Assembly: GCA_937936695.1 (NCBI GenBank)
Contig: CALHCK010000091.1
Span: forward strand, 1 to 6,022
Direction: 5' to 3'
Source: an uncultured Polaribacter sp.
GTDB taxonomy: Bacteria > Bacteroidota > Bacteroidia > Flavobacteriales > Flavobacteriaceae
DNA: 6,022 nucleotides
The notes beneath the pieces are model-generated. The model made no database searches and was not told the DNA's origin. It worked only from the letters and a program-made list of their open reading frames with translations. The position numbers were made by a program, and so were the translations under genes. This document shows positions 1 through 6,022 of this stretch, in pieces. How positions within the stretch are numbered: position 1 is the stretch's first letter; each line of letters opens with the position of its first letter.

Positions 1-1121
1 CCACTTGGAGCAATAAAATTGTTTGTAGTTTGCGCTTCTATATTGTCAGGTATCCCGTCATTATCAGCATCAATATCTAACGCATCAGGTATATTATCTG
101 CATCTGTATCAGGATATTCTATTTCTGTACCACCATTGTTCTCATCATAGAAGTCATCTAAACCATCTCCATCAGTATCATTTATTAATGTACCGTCCGT
201 ATTAATATCATCTACTTTACCATCACCGTTTGTATCTATGCCACCAGCTTCTACTATATCTGTAATCCCATCATTGTCTGAGTCTAGATCTAGAGAATCA
301 GGAATTCCGTCACCATCTCTGTCTGCAATACAAGTAGAAGTAACACTATTTTGAAAAGAAATATCATCTAATCTCACTCTACCGGCAGGATCTATATTTT
401 GTTCATCATACAAATAGAATCTAAAAAAATATTCTGTTCCTCCAGTTAAAATAATTCTGTTAAAACCATTATTAAAACTCACAAAACCATTAGGAGCTTC
501 CATGTTACCAATTTGTAAATCTTGATATAACAGGATTGGGTTTGTAAAAGCTGCATTGGTTGCATATTCTACAGCAATTTTAAAATTCCCCATATTAAAG
601 TCAGGTGAATTTGTAGCGGCGGTAAAGAAACCAAAAGTTAAACTTTCAAAAAACTGATCTGAGCTAGGAGTAAAAGAAACTTGCGCATAATCGTTATTAT
701 TTTTAGCAGCAGCAAAATTAGTTTGATCAGCACCTCTAAGTGTATAAGTAAATTGAGCATTATCAGATTCATCTAATCCAGCACCAAATGTAATAAGACT
801 AGAATTTGTAAAATTTACTGATGAGCTTGTAGGATTAAAGGTTGCAAAATCAGATTGTCCATTGTTTTCATTATGAAACCAATTAATTTGTGGGCTTTCT
901 TCACATCCTGCCGCATTTTCTATAGCATCTAAAATTCCGTCATTATCATCATCTAAATCTGTAGCGTTAGGAATTCCGTCTCCATCGGTATCTTCTAAAA
1001 CTGTAGTTTCTACAGAAGCCTGATTAAAGTTAAAGTTATTTGATTGAGCTTTACTATTAACACAATTTATAACGATGATAACAAGTGCAAACCATAAGCT
1101 TTTAAGAGAAATTTTTTTCAT
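1..1121 (-). CDS. Secreted thrombospondin type-3 repeat protein, 3' end off the window
   Basis: Partial gene: 373 complete codons from an ATG at 1121-1119, still open at the left edge. Residues 1-25 read as a Sec signal peptide (MKK start, hydrophobic core about 9-19, likely cut after S-K-A at 23-25). Calcium-binding TSP3-type repeats lie at about 44-68, 267-291, 296-310, 315-331 and 338-362, with the pattern DxDGDGIPDxxDxDxDNDGIxDxxE. Between the first two is a 190-residue domain rich in beta-strand-like sequence, ending in RVRLDDISF, which resembles the closing strand of a jelly-roll or lectin-like fold. Its borders carry the only two cysteines of the mature part seen (C73 and C264). Proteins of this design in Flavobacteriaceae are usually exported and end in a type IX secretion C-terminal domain or a PorP/SprF-linked CHU_C-type domain; that end is not visible here. 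Family-level call is firm, ligand and role unknown. No frameshift seen. Confidence 0.88.
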   Translation of the reverse strand, partial: MKKISLKSLWFALVIIVINCVNSKAQSNNFNFNQASVETTVLEDTDGDGIPNATDLDDDNDGILDAIENAAGCEESPQINWFHNENNGQSDFATFNPTSSSVNFTNSSLITFGAGLDESDNAQFTYTLRGADQTNFAAAKNNNDYAQVSFTPSSDQFFESLTFGFFTAATNSPDFNMGNFKIAVEYATNAAFTNPILLYQDLQIGNMEAPNGFVSFNNGFNRIILTGGTEYFFRFYLYDEQNIDPAGRVRLDDISFQNSVTSTCIADRDGDGIPDSLDLDSDNDGITDIVEAGGIDTNGDGKVDDINTDGTLINDTDGDGLDDFYDENNGGTEIEYPDTDADNIPDALDIDADNDGIPDNIEAQTTNNFIAPS

Positions 1122-1211
1122 AAAAATAATATTTAATGGTTTTAAATTCGTTTGTTATCTATAGTTTTTTAAAGTTTTTATCTTTAAATGGAATAATTAT
1201 AAATAACAACA

Positions 1212-1219
1212 CAAAAGTA
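1212..1219 (-). promoter_or_regulatory. Candidate -7 promoter box (TACTTTTG) for the repeat-protein gene
   Basis: On the minus strand the eight bases read TACTTTTG, a full match to the Bacteroidota primary-sigma -7 consensus TAnnTTTG. It lies about 90 bases upstream of the ATG at 1121, implying transcription starts near 1205. I see no TTG at the usual 17-23 bases further upstream, so the -33 half is missing or degenerate. Confidence 0.4.
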
Positions 1220-1245
1220 TATCTGAACAAGGAAAGAAGAGGGCG

Positions 1246-1306
1246 TAAACTAATTGAGAGGGAAATTATATAGCTAAAAAGGAATATATCCACATGAATT
1301 AGTTTA
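1246..1306. repeat. 10-bp perfect inverted repeat with a 41-base spacer
   Basis: TAAACTAATT at 1246-1255 is the exact reverse complement of AATTAGTTTA at 1297-1306. The pair sits just upstream of the candidate -7 box at 1212-1219, with arms about 40 and 95 bases ahead of the inferred transcription start. This would suit an operator pair, but in DNA this AT-rich such a match may also be chance. Confidence 0.35.
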
Positions 1307-1357
1307 ATTCTTGCTAAAAAGAAAGAAAACTATTTTTTTTTATGAAAATTTAGCTTT

Positions 1358-1385
1358 AAAAAGGAAAGTTTTATAGTAAAACCTT
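1358..1385 (-). terminator. Weak intrinsic terminator-like hairpin after gldG
   Basis: On the minus strand, AAGGTTTTA (1385-1377) can pair with TAAAACTTT (1373-1365) across a 3-base CTA loop, giving a 9-bp stem with one G-U pair, followed by CCTTTTT (1364-1358). It lies 50-80 bases past the gldG stop, as expected for the end of the DUF62-gldF-gldG unit. The stem has only one G-C pair, so it would be a poor terminator by itself. Confidence 0.3.
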
Positions 1386-1436
1386 AAGTTTAAAGAAGAA
1401 GAGGGGGGATTTAAGATAACAAATCAGACAAGAAAA

Positions 1437-3083
1437 TTATTTTGAAAACTTATTTTTTCTTATAATATTAAAAAGAAAACCAAAAGTAAATAAGATAATA
1501 AGTGGCAACACAATATTAAAAAACTGCCAAAATGTTTTTTGGCTAAAAGCTTTTTTAGTATTTAATGTTTTAATTTGTAATGTTTTGTTTCTTAAATTAA
1601 TTAAGCCTGTATCATCTAAAAGAAAGTCTAATGTATTTAAAAGAAAGTCTTTATTACCAAATTGCTGATTAGTCCATTTATCTCTATTTAAATCGTGTGG
1701 TTTACCTTTTAATATTTGGTTTTTTCCAATATCACCATCAGAAATTACTACCATTTTGTTATAGTTAGAGTTTTCTTTAAAATTATTTAATAAAAATGGT
1801 TTTGTTCGGTTTTTATAAGCGGAATTAAATTTTCCTTCTAATAGAACAGCAAATAAGTGATTACCGCTAGTGTAATCTCTTTCTATTACTTCATTAGCAA
1901 TAGATTGTAATTCGATAAAAGTAGGTGTTCCTATTTTTTGAGTTAATACAGAACTAATTAACAGTGGAGTTTTTTTAATATTGTTTTTTAAAGTATCAAT
2001 TGCATTTGCAAACTGTAACCTAACTGGAGCAATATTTTTAGTAATAGGGTGGTTGGGATTACCACCAACTAAAGGATGAAAAAACCAGTCTAAGTTTTTA
2101 AATTGCGTTTGATTACCAACTTTACCTGTAGCTAAAGGTATTTTAGCGGCATATAAATCTTTAATTAAAGAGGTATTAATACGTACACCATAAGAAAATA
2201 GTAGGTCTGTAATATTTAAATCTCTTGGGTAGGCTAACATTTTACCAGAACTAAACAAACTATCTTGATCTGCCTGTACATTATCTAGCATCCAAAGTGT
2301 TTTACCTCCGTTAGTAATAAACTGATCTAAAGTTAATTTTTCTTTTTCTGTAAATTTTTCTGAAGGTTTAGCAATAATCGCTAAATCTAAAGATCTTAAA
2401 TCTTCTACTGTTTCTTTAGGAGCATTTTGAACTGAATCTAATGTAAATTTAGCAAGTCTGTATTTTTTAGCAACCTCACTTAAAAAACTATATTGATCTA
2501 TGTCTTTTAACTCGCCATTACCTGTAATAATTGCTATTTTCTTTTGTTTTTTTTTATTGATAGAATTAATTGCGTAAGAAAAATTATATTCTAAACTTTC
2601 TATAGCATTTTGTAATTGATCATTCTCTGAGGCAGCAATTGTATTTGGTAATAAAGATACTACGGTAGATTTGTTATTGTAAGAGATTTCTGCCCACGGA
2701 AAAATAATTGCTTCAGATAGTTTTCCATCTTCTTCAACAGTTAACTTACTGGGTAACATACCACGTTTAATCAAATTTTCTCTTTGATTACTAGGGTCTT
2801 TAAAAAGAGCTTTAATATTATTGTTTTCAGAAGAAAGCTCTTCTAAATATTGTATTGTTTCTAGTTGTAATCGTTTAAATTCAGAAGGGAAATCTCCTTC
2901 TAAATACACTTTAATAAACAGAGGTTTGTTTATCTTAGAAATAATTGTTTTTGTTGTTTTAGATAATGTATAACGTTTGTCTGCAGTTAAATCAAATCGT
3001 TTGTAAAAAGATTGATTTACAAGGTTTATCACTAATAAAAAAGTGATTAGTAACGCAGTTGTTTTTATTTTTTTATTCATCAT
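1437..3083 (-). CDS. gldG: GldG, gliding-associated ABC transporter auxiliary subunit
   Basis: 548 residues. GldG acts with the permease GldF and the ATPase GldA; loss of any of the three blocks gliding in Flavobacterium johnsoniae (known for the family). The sequence shows one N-terminal membrane segment at about 9-26, followed by the family signature region FYKRFDLTADKRYTLS (26-41), a long periplasmic part, and a C-terminal membrane helix at about 521-541 with a short basic tail. Within the periplasmic part are a Rossmann-like strand KIAIITGNGE (182-191), the segment FITNGGKTLWMLDNV (255-269) typical of GldG/ABC auxiliary domains, and GGNPNHPIT (340-348). The length is normal for GldG. The gene overlaps the end of gldF by 11 bases, which suggests translational coupling. 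Two ATGs are adjacent (3083 and 3080); an AAGG lies 4 bases before the first and 7 before the second, so the second may be the real start. No gldA is in the window. Confidence 0.93.
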   Translation of the reverse strand: MMNKKIKTTALLITFLLVINLVNQSFYKRFDLTADKRYTLSKTTKTIISKINKPLFIKVYLEGDFPSEFKRLQLETIQYLEELSSENNNIKALFKDPSNQRENLIKRGMLPSKLTVEEDGKLSEAIIFPWAEISYNNKSTVVSLLPNTIAASENDQLQNAIESLEYNFSYAINSINKKKQKKIAIITGNGELKDIDQYSFLSEVAKKYRLAKFTLDSVQNAPKETVEDLRSLDLAIIAKPSEKFTEKEKLTLDQFITNGGKTLWMLDNVQADQDSLFSSGKMLAYPRDLNITDLLFSYGVRINTSLIKDLYAAKIPLATGKVGNQTQFKNLDWFFHPLVGGNPNHPITKNIAPVRLQFANAIDTLKNNIKKTPLLISSVLTQKIGTPTFIELQSIANEVIERDYTSGNHLFAVLLEGKFNSAYKNRTKPFLLNNFKENSNYNKMVVISDGDIGKNQILKGKPHDLNRDKWTNQQFGNKDFLLNTLDFLLDDTGLINLRNKTLQIKTLNTKKAFSQKTFWQFFNIVLPLIILFTFGFLFNIIRKNKFSK

Positions 3084-3789
3084 CTAACCTTGTTTTAGTG
3101 ATATATAAAAATAGTATTGTAATGCTTATAAAATAAATTAAGTCTCTTGTATCTATTACTCCACGAGATATACTTTTAAAATGCTCATGAATACCTATTT
3201 TTTTTATAGCAATGTTATTATCTAAAGAATTAGCAATTGCATCAAACCCATAGTATAAAAAAAAGGTAATAAGAATACCTAAAATAAATGCTACAATTTG
3301 ATTTTTAGAAAGTGTAGAAGTAAAAAGCCCCACAGCTGTGTATGTAGCCGATAAAAATAATAAACCTATATAAGAGCCAATTGTGCTACCTGTATCTATA
3401 TTACCCACAGGATTCCCTAATTTATATACAGTATAAAAGTAAGTTAATGTAGGGATAAGCGCTGAAATTACTAATAAAAATGAAGCACCAAATTTACCAA
3501 ATATAATTTGCCAATTAGAAATTGGTTTTGTTTTTAACAACTCTATAGTACCATTATTAAACTCATCAGAAAAACTTTTCATGGTTATTGCAGGTATTAA
3601 AAATAACAATACCCAAGGAGCTAAAAAGAAAAACGAATTTAAATCTGCAAAACCTGCATTTAAAATATTAAAATCGTCTTTAAAAACCCATAAAAACAAT
3701 CCGTTAATAAGTAAGAAAAATCCAATAACCATATAGGCTATTGGACTTGTGAAAAATGAATTAAATTCTTTTTTTAATATTGCAAACAT
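3073..3789 (-). CDS. gldF: GldF, gliding-associated ABC transporter permease
   Basis: 238-residue integral membrane protein of the ABC-2 permease type and the partner of GldG. Six hydrophobic segments can be seen at about 17-36, 55-71, 100-121, 138-158, 163-182 and 216-232. After the second comes the conserved loop EFNNGTIELLKTKPIS (76-91), the ABC-2 segment (GTIELLxTxPxS) thought to contact the ATPase subunit, here presumably GldA encoded elsewhere. The N-terminus MFAILKKEF with FFTSPIAY at 12-19 is typical of GldF. The ATG at 3789 starts the protein at the usual place. The gene lies 21 bases after the DUF62 gene and its TAA falls inside the start of gldG, so the three are almost certainly co-transcribed. 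No internal promoter or clear ribosome binding site is seen before it. Length is normal and nothing is broken. Confidence 0.94.
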   Translation of the reverse strand: MFAILKKEFNSFFTSPIAYMVIGFFLLINGLFLWVFKDDFNILNAGFADLNSFFFLAPWVLLFLIPAITMKSFSDEFNNGTIELLKTKPISNWQIIFGKFGASFLLVISALIPTLTYFYTVYKLGNPVGNIDTGSTIGSYIGLLFLSATYTAVGLFTSTLSKNQIVAFILGILITFFLYYGFDAIANSLDNNIAIKKIGIHEHFKSISRGVIDTRDLIYFISITILFLYITKTRLDDE

Positions 3790-3810
3790 TGTCTGTTGTA
3801 AAAAATAAAA

Positions 3811-4668
3811 TTAAGATAAAGGAACAAACTCTGGCTTAGAATCATTTATAAATTCAATAGAAATAGCATCTCTATAGTTTAAACCCAGTAGGGTAGAAGC
3901 ACCACCAACTGTTTCTAAATTGCTTCTGTAAATGGCAATTTCTAAATATCCTGCAGAATTAAAAATAGCTAATTTACTACCATCAAACTGAAATTTATTA
4001 GTGCTATTACCTGTAACTTCGTTGTATTTATTATAAATTTTAGAAAAAGTATAACGTCTAGCAGTAATAATAAACTTACGTCCTTTTCCAATATCCTGAA
4101 ACATTTTTTTAGTAATATTTGTAATTACGTTTCCATAATTATCAACATAAATTACACTACCCATTATGGTACTTTGTAATTGATTTACTTTGGGATTAAT
4201 TTCTGTGAGTTTTTTTAACTCTTTAATTTCTTTACCAATAACAGTTAAATTACCACCTCTAGCAATAAAACAGGCAACTTGTACAAAAACATCTAAAACA
4301 GGAAAACTACTTTCTATTCTGTCATGAATATTAATTTCTACAATTTTTGTAGGATTAAATTCAGACGCAATCATGGTAATAAGTCCATTATCTGGACAAA
4401 TAAAAAAATGATTATTTAACTCTATAGCAATGTGTTTGTTATCTGCACTAAGTTCAGAATCTACACCAATAATATGTATTGTACCATCAGGAAAACTCTT
4501 GTAAGAATTTTTTAGAATATATGCAGTTTCAGTTATATTAAAAGGAGAAATCTCGTGTGTAATGTCAACAATTCTAGCATCTGAAAGTTCAGTATATATA
4601 GCACCTTTAACAGCTCCTACAAAGTGGTCTTTGGTGCCAAAGTCTGTTGTTAAGGTAATTAGAGACAT
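3811..4668 (-). CDS. SAM hydroxide adenosyltransferase family protein (DUF62), divergent active site
   Basis: 285 residues, full length for the family. Characterised members split S-adenosylmethionine with water into adenosine and methionine; fluorinases and chlorinases are relatives. Family motifs seen: LTTDFGTKDHFVGAVKGAI (6-24), IVDITHEI (33-40), FPDGTIHIIGVD (59-70), CPDNGLIT (91-98), YVDNYGNVITNI (174-185), and the C-terminal domain motif FNSAGYLEIAIY (236-247). Odd point: by hand alignment the catalytic Asp is kept (D70), but the Arg of the usual VDPGVGTxRR stretch falls on N77 and the His of the usual FHGRD stretch falls on P123 (FPVLD, 122-126). The reported Asp-Arg-His triad therefore seems incomplete, and hydrolase activity should not be assumed. 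Likely first gene of the unit with gldF and gldG, cytoplasmic (no signal peptide), reading from a candidate promoter at 4718-4725. The ATG at 4668 gives the standard family N-terminus. Confidence 0.9.
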   Translation of the reverse strand: MSLITLTTDFGTKDHFVGAVKGAIYTELSDARIVDITHEISPFNITETAYILKNSYKSFPDGTIHIIGVDSELSADNKHIAIELNNHFFICPDNGLITMIASEFNPTKIVEINIHDRIESSFPVLDVFVQVACFIARGGNLTVIGKEIKELKKLTEINPKVNQLQSTIMGSVIYVDNYGNVITNITKKMFQDIGKGRKFIITARRYTFSKIYNKYNEVTGNSTNKFQFDGSKLAIFNSAGYLEIAIYRSNLETVGGASTLLGLNYRDAISIEFINDSKPEFVPLS

Positions 4669-4717
4669 TAATTTTTTTGTTAATTAAAATGTTTAAAAGT
4701 TGTCTTAATATTTTAGG

Positions 4718-4725
4718 CAAATCTA
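4718..4725 (-). promoter_or_regulatory. Candidate -7 promoter box (TAGATTTG) for the DUF62-gldF-gldG unit
   Basis: The minus strand reads TAGATTTG, a full match to the Bacteroidota -7 consensus TAnnTTTG, 50 bases upstream of the DUF62 ATG at 4668. It implies a leader of about 40-45 bases. A TTG-type -33 box at the expected distance is not evident; the DNA there is only AT-rich. It is the best candidate in the 126-base divergent region. Confidence 0.45.
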
Positions 4726-4744
4726 ATCATTTTACTAATTTAAA

Positions 4745-4775
4745 TTGTTATTTTTAGTTGAAATATTTATATTGA
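4745..4775 (+). promoter_or_regulatory. Possible phoH promoter (TTG, 20 bases, TATATTGA)
   Basis: TTG at 4745-4747 followed after 20 bases by TATATTGA (4768-4775) resembles the Bacteroidota TTG / TAnnTTTG pair, with the spacing right but the -7 box imperfect. It would start transcription near 4780, leaving a very short leader before the TTG codon at 4795. Tentative; nothing better is seen upstream of phoH. Confidence 0.25.
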
Positions 4776-4794
4776 ATTAATAAAAAATAGACAT

Positions 4795-5748
4795 TTGAAC
4801 GAACGCATTATAGAGTTAACGGAAATAAGTCCAAAAGATTTTTTTGGCGCCCAAAACAGCACCATAGAACAGTTAAAAAAGTATTTTCCAAAAATTAAGA
4901 TTGTAGCAAGAGGCTCTCAACTAAAAATTTATGGAGAATCAGAAATTTTAGATGAATTTGAAATAAGACTAGATCGTTTAATAAAATACTTTAATAGATA
5001 TAATAAGCTAGATGAAAATAGTATTGAACGCATTTTAACATCTACAGGAGAAGATGAAAAAAATATTGCAGCAAAAAATGCAAGTGATGTTTTAGTACAT
5101 GGAGTAAGTGGTAAATTAATAAAACCTCAGACAGAAAACCAACGTAAAATGGTTGGTTTAATGCAAAAAAATGACATGCTATTTGCAGTAGGTCCTGCGG
5201 GTACAGGTAAAACTTATACAGCTGTAGCTTTGGCTGTAAAAGCATTAAAAGAAAAAGAAGTTAGAAGAATTATTTTAACGAGGCCAGCTGTAGAATCTGG
5301 AGAAAATTTAGGTTTTTTACCAGGTGATTTAAAAGAAAAATTAGACCCTTATATGCAACCTTTATATGATGCTTTAAGAGATATGATACCGCATGAAAAA
5401 TTAGAATCTCATATAGAAAAAGGAGTAATACAAATTGCACCTTTGGCATTTATGCGTGGTAGAACTTTAGATAGTGCATTTGTTATTTTAGATGAAGCAC
5501 AAAATACTACCCATAGTCAAATGAAGATGTTTTTAACAAGAATGGGGAAAAGTGCAAAGTTTATTATTACAGGAGATCCTGGACAAATAGATTTGCCTAG
5601 AAAACAAGTTTCTGGTTTAAAAGAATCTTTATTAGCATTAAAAGATATTAATGGGATAGCGCAAGTATATTTAGATGATAAAGATGTGGTAAGACACAAG
5701 TTGGTTAAAAAAATTATTTCTGCTTACAAGAGTATAGAAACAGAGTAA
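4795..5748 (+). CDS. phoH: PhoH family P-loop ATPase (PhoH/YbeZ-like)
   Basis: 317 residues, standard length for the short PhoH/YbeZ type, a cytoplasmic ATPase linked in other bacteria to RNA handling and, through its partner YbeY, to ribosome maturation. An N-terminal domain (about 1-100) carries the FFGAQN segment (16-21) and a KH-like stretch. The ATPase core follows: GPAGTGKT Walker A (133-140), TRPAVESGENLGFLPGDLKEK (162-182), FMRGRTL (219-225), VILDEAQN Walker B (230-237), TGDPGQIDLP (259-268), and VVRHKLVKKI (298-307), which carries a likely arginine finger (R300). The start is TTG at 4795: the frame opens only at 4762, has no upstream ATG, and the first internal ATG (M119) would remove the N-terminal domain. 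MNERIIELTEISPKDFFGAQ fits the family N-terminus. It is divergent from the DUF62-gldFG unit; ybeY is not in the window. Confidence 0.94.
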   Translation: MNERIIELTEISPKDFFGAQNSTIEQLKKYFPKIKIVARGSQLKIYGESEILDEFEIRLDRLIKYFNRYNKLDENSIERILTSTGEDEKNIAAKNASDVLVHGVSGKLIKPQTENQRKMVGLMQKNDMLFAVGPAGTGKTYTAVALAVKALKEKEVRRIILTRPAVESGENLGFLPGDLKEKLDPYMQPLYDALRDMIPHEKLESHIEKGVIQIAPLAFMRGRTLDSAFVILDEAQNTTHSQMKMFLTRMGKSAKFIITGDPGQIDLPRKQVSGLKESLLALKDINGIAQVYLDDKDVVRHKLVKKIISAYKSIETE

Positions 5749-5752
5749 TTAT

Positions 5753-5760
5753 TACCTTTG
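5753..5760 (+). promoter_or_regulatory. Candidate -7 promoter box (TACCTTTG) for the lipoprotein gene
   Basis: TACCTTTG is a full match to the Bacteroidota -7 consensus TAnnTTTG, 5 bases after the phoH stop codon and 24 bases ahead of the lipoprotein ATG. It suggests the lipoprotein gene has its own start of transcription rather than depending on phoH read-through. A TTG -33 box would fall inside the end of phoH and is not evident. Confidence 0.45.
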
Positions 5761-5784
5761 TTGAAAATTATTAAAAATACAAAT

Positions 5785-6022
5785 ATGAAAATTTTAAAGT
5801 TAATCCTCTTTTTTTTAGTCTTTTTAGCAGCGTGTAATAAAGAAGACAGTGTAAACAATATTGATGTTGAATCAGATATTAAAAATGCAGCACTAGAAGA
5901 AAGAATTTTAGATGTAAACACAGTTGTAGGAGCAACAAAAATAAATAGCTCTACTGTTAAAACTATTAAAGCATCTGAAATACCAGAAACTACAGATGCA
6001 ATAAAAATAATAGTACCAAAAG
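5785..6022 (+). CDS. Lipoprotein of unknown function, 3' end off the window
   Basis: Partial gene: 79 complete codons, open at the right edge. The start MKILKLILFFLVFLAAC is a lipoprotein signal peptide with lipobox LAAC and lipidated C17. The residues after the cysteine are NKEDS, so positions +3 to +5 read K-E-D. This matches the K-(D/E)2 form of the lipoprotein export signal described in Bacteroidota (Capnocytophaga), which would place the protein on the cell surface rather than the inner face of the outer membrane; that is an inference. The rest (18-79) is polar, with no domain I recognise. The ATG at 5785 is the only start that gives a signal peptide. It follows phoH after 36 bases, with its own candidate -7 box. 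Confidence 0.82.
   Translation, partial: MKILKLILFFLVFLAACNKEDSVNNIDVESDIKNAALEERILDVNTVVGATKINSSTVKTIKASEIPETTDAIKIIVPK

Larger units (their letters stand above)
1122..1436. other. Non-coding intergenic region between the repeat-protein gene and gldG
   Basis: About 315 very AT-rich bases with no convincing ORF on either strand. Reading in the direction of transcription (minus), it holds a weak terminator-like hairpin soon after the gldG stop (1358-1385), a 10-bp inverted repeat (1246-1306) and a Bacteroidota -7 box (1212-1219), followed by a leader of roughly 85 bases before the repeat-protein ATG. A purine-rich patch with a run of six G lies at about 1391-1409. I see no tRNA or known structured RNA. 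Confidence 0.6.

Noticed and set aside
1..400. Recurring similar DNA units that could suggest a repeat array or CRISPR
   Set aside because: The units are codons for the TSP3 motif (DGDGIPD, DNDGI) in a continuous reading frame, irregular in spacing and diverged in third positions.
1060..1065. Cysteine at residue 20 of the repeat protein as a lipobox
   Set aside because: The preceding residues V-I-N do not make a good lipobox, while S-K-A at 23-25 is a good signal peptidase I site, so a secreted rather than lipidated protein is more likely.
1273..1321. Direct repeat GCTAAAAAG at 1273-1281 and 1313-1321
   Set aside because: Nine bases of mostly A in very AT-rich non-coding DNA, without matching flanks; chance is the simplest explanation.
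4790..4797. GACATTTG as a -7 box at the phoH start
   Set aside because: It differs from TAnnTTTG at the first base and overlaps the TTG start codon, so a transcript from it would lack the start of the gene.
5042..5245. Minus-strand open frame of 67 codons inside phoH
   Set aside because: It lies antisense within the conserved PhoH core, its product is low-complexity (rich in Leu, His and Phe), and it reflects the codon bias of the gene on the other strand.
5517..5699. Minus-strand open frame of 60 codons inside the 3' part of phoH
   Set aside because: Fully antisense to the conserved TGDPGQIDLP to C-terminal region of PhoH, with no recognisable motif or promoter.
5724..5921. Minus-strand open frame of 65 codons across the phoH-lipoprotein junction
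   Set aside because: It covers the phoH stop, the candidate promoter and the lipoprotein signal peptide of the other strand; the product looks like the complement of those and has no family resemblance.

Overview
The window looks like a chromosomal segment from a marine or environmental member of the Flavobacteriaceae (phylum Bacteroidota). Four things point there: a very AT-rich sequence (about 30% GC by eye), the gliding-motility genes gldF and gldG, a secreted protein built on thrombospondin type-3 repeats, and promoter -7 boxes of the Bacteroidota form TAnnTTTG. Genes also lack strong Shine-Dalgarno sites. The genus cannot be fixed from the sequence.

Layout from left to right. Positions 1-1121 (minus) hold the N-terminal 373 residues of a large secreted calcium-binding-repeat protein whose C-terminus lies off the left edge. 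Positions 1122-1436 are non-coding; they hold a candidate promoter for that gene, a 10-bp inverted repeat and a weak terminator-like hairpin behind gldG. Positions 1437-4668 (minus) form a compact unit of three genes: a protein of the SAM hydroxide adenosyltransferase family (DUF62), then gldF (ABC permease), then gldG (ABC auxiliary subunit). The DUF62-gldF gap is 21 bases, and gldF overlaps gldG by 11. A divergent intergenic region (4669-4794) separates this unit from phoH (plus), a PhoH-family P-loop ATPase with a TTG start. Just after phoH, a lipoprotein gene starts at 5785 with its own -7 box and runs off the right edge.

Functionally, GldF and GldG are the membrane subunits that work with the ATPase GldA (not in this window) in flavobacterial gliding. 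The repeat protein upstream of the gliding genes' 3' end is a plausible cell-surface or type IX secretion cargo, but its C-terminal sorting domain is not visible. PhoH and the lipoprotein look unrelated to gliding.

Most of the window is ordinary flavobacterial core genome, and I see no mobile element, CRISPR array, RNA gene or defence system. The point most worth a second look is the DUF62 protein. It keeps the family fold motifs but appears to lack two of the three residues of the reported Asp-Arg-His catalytic triad.
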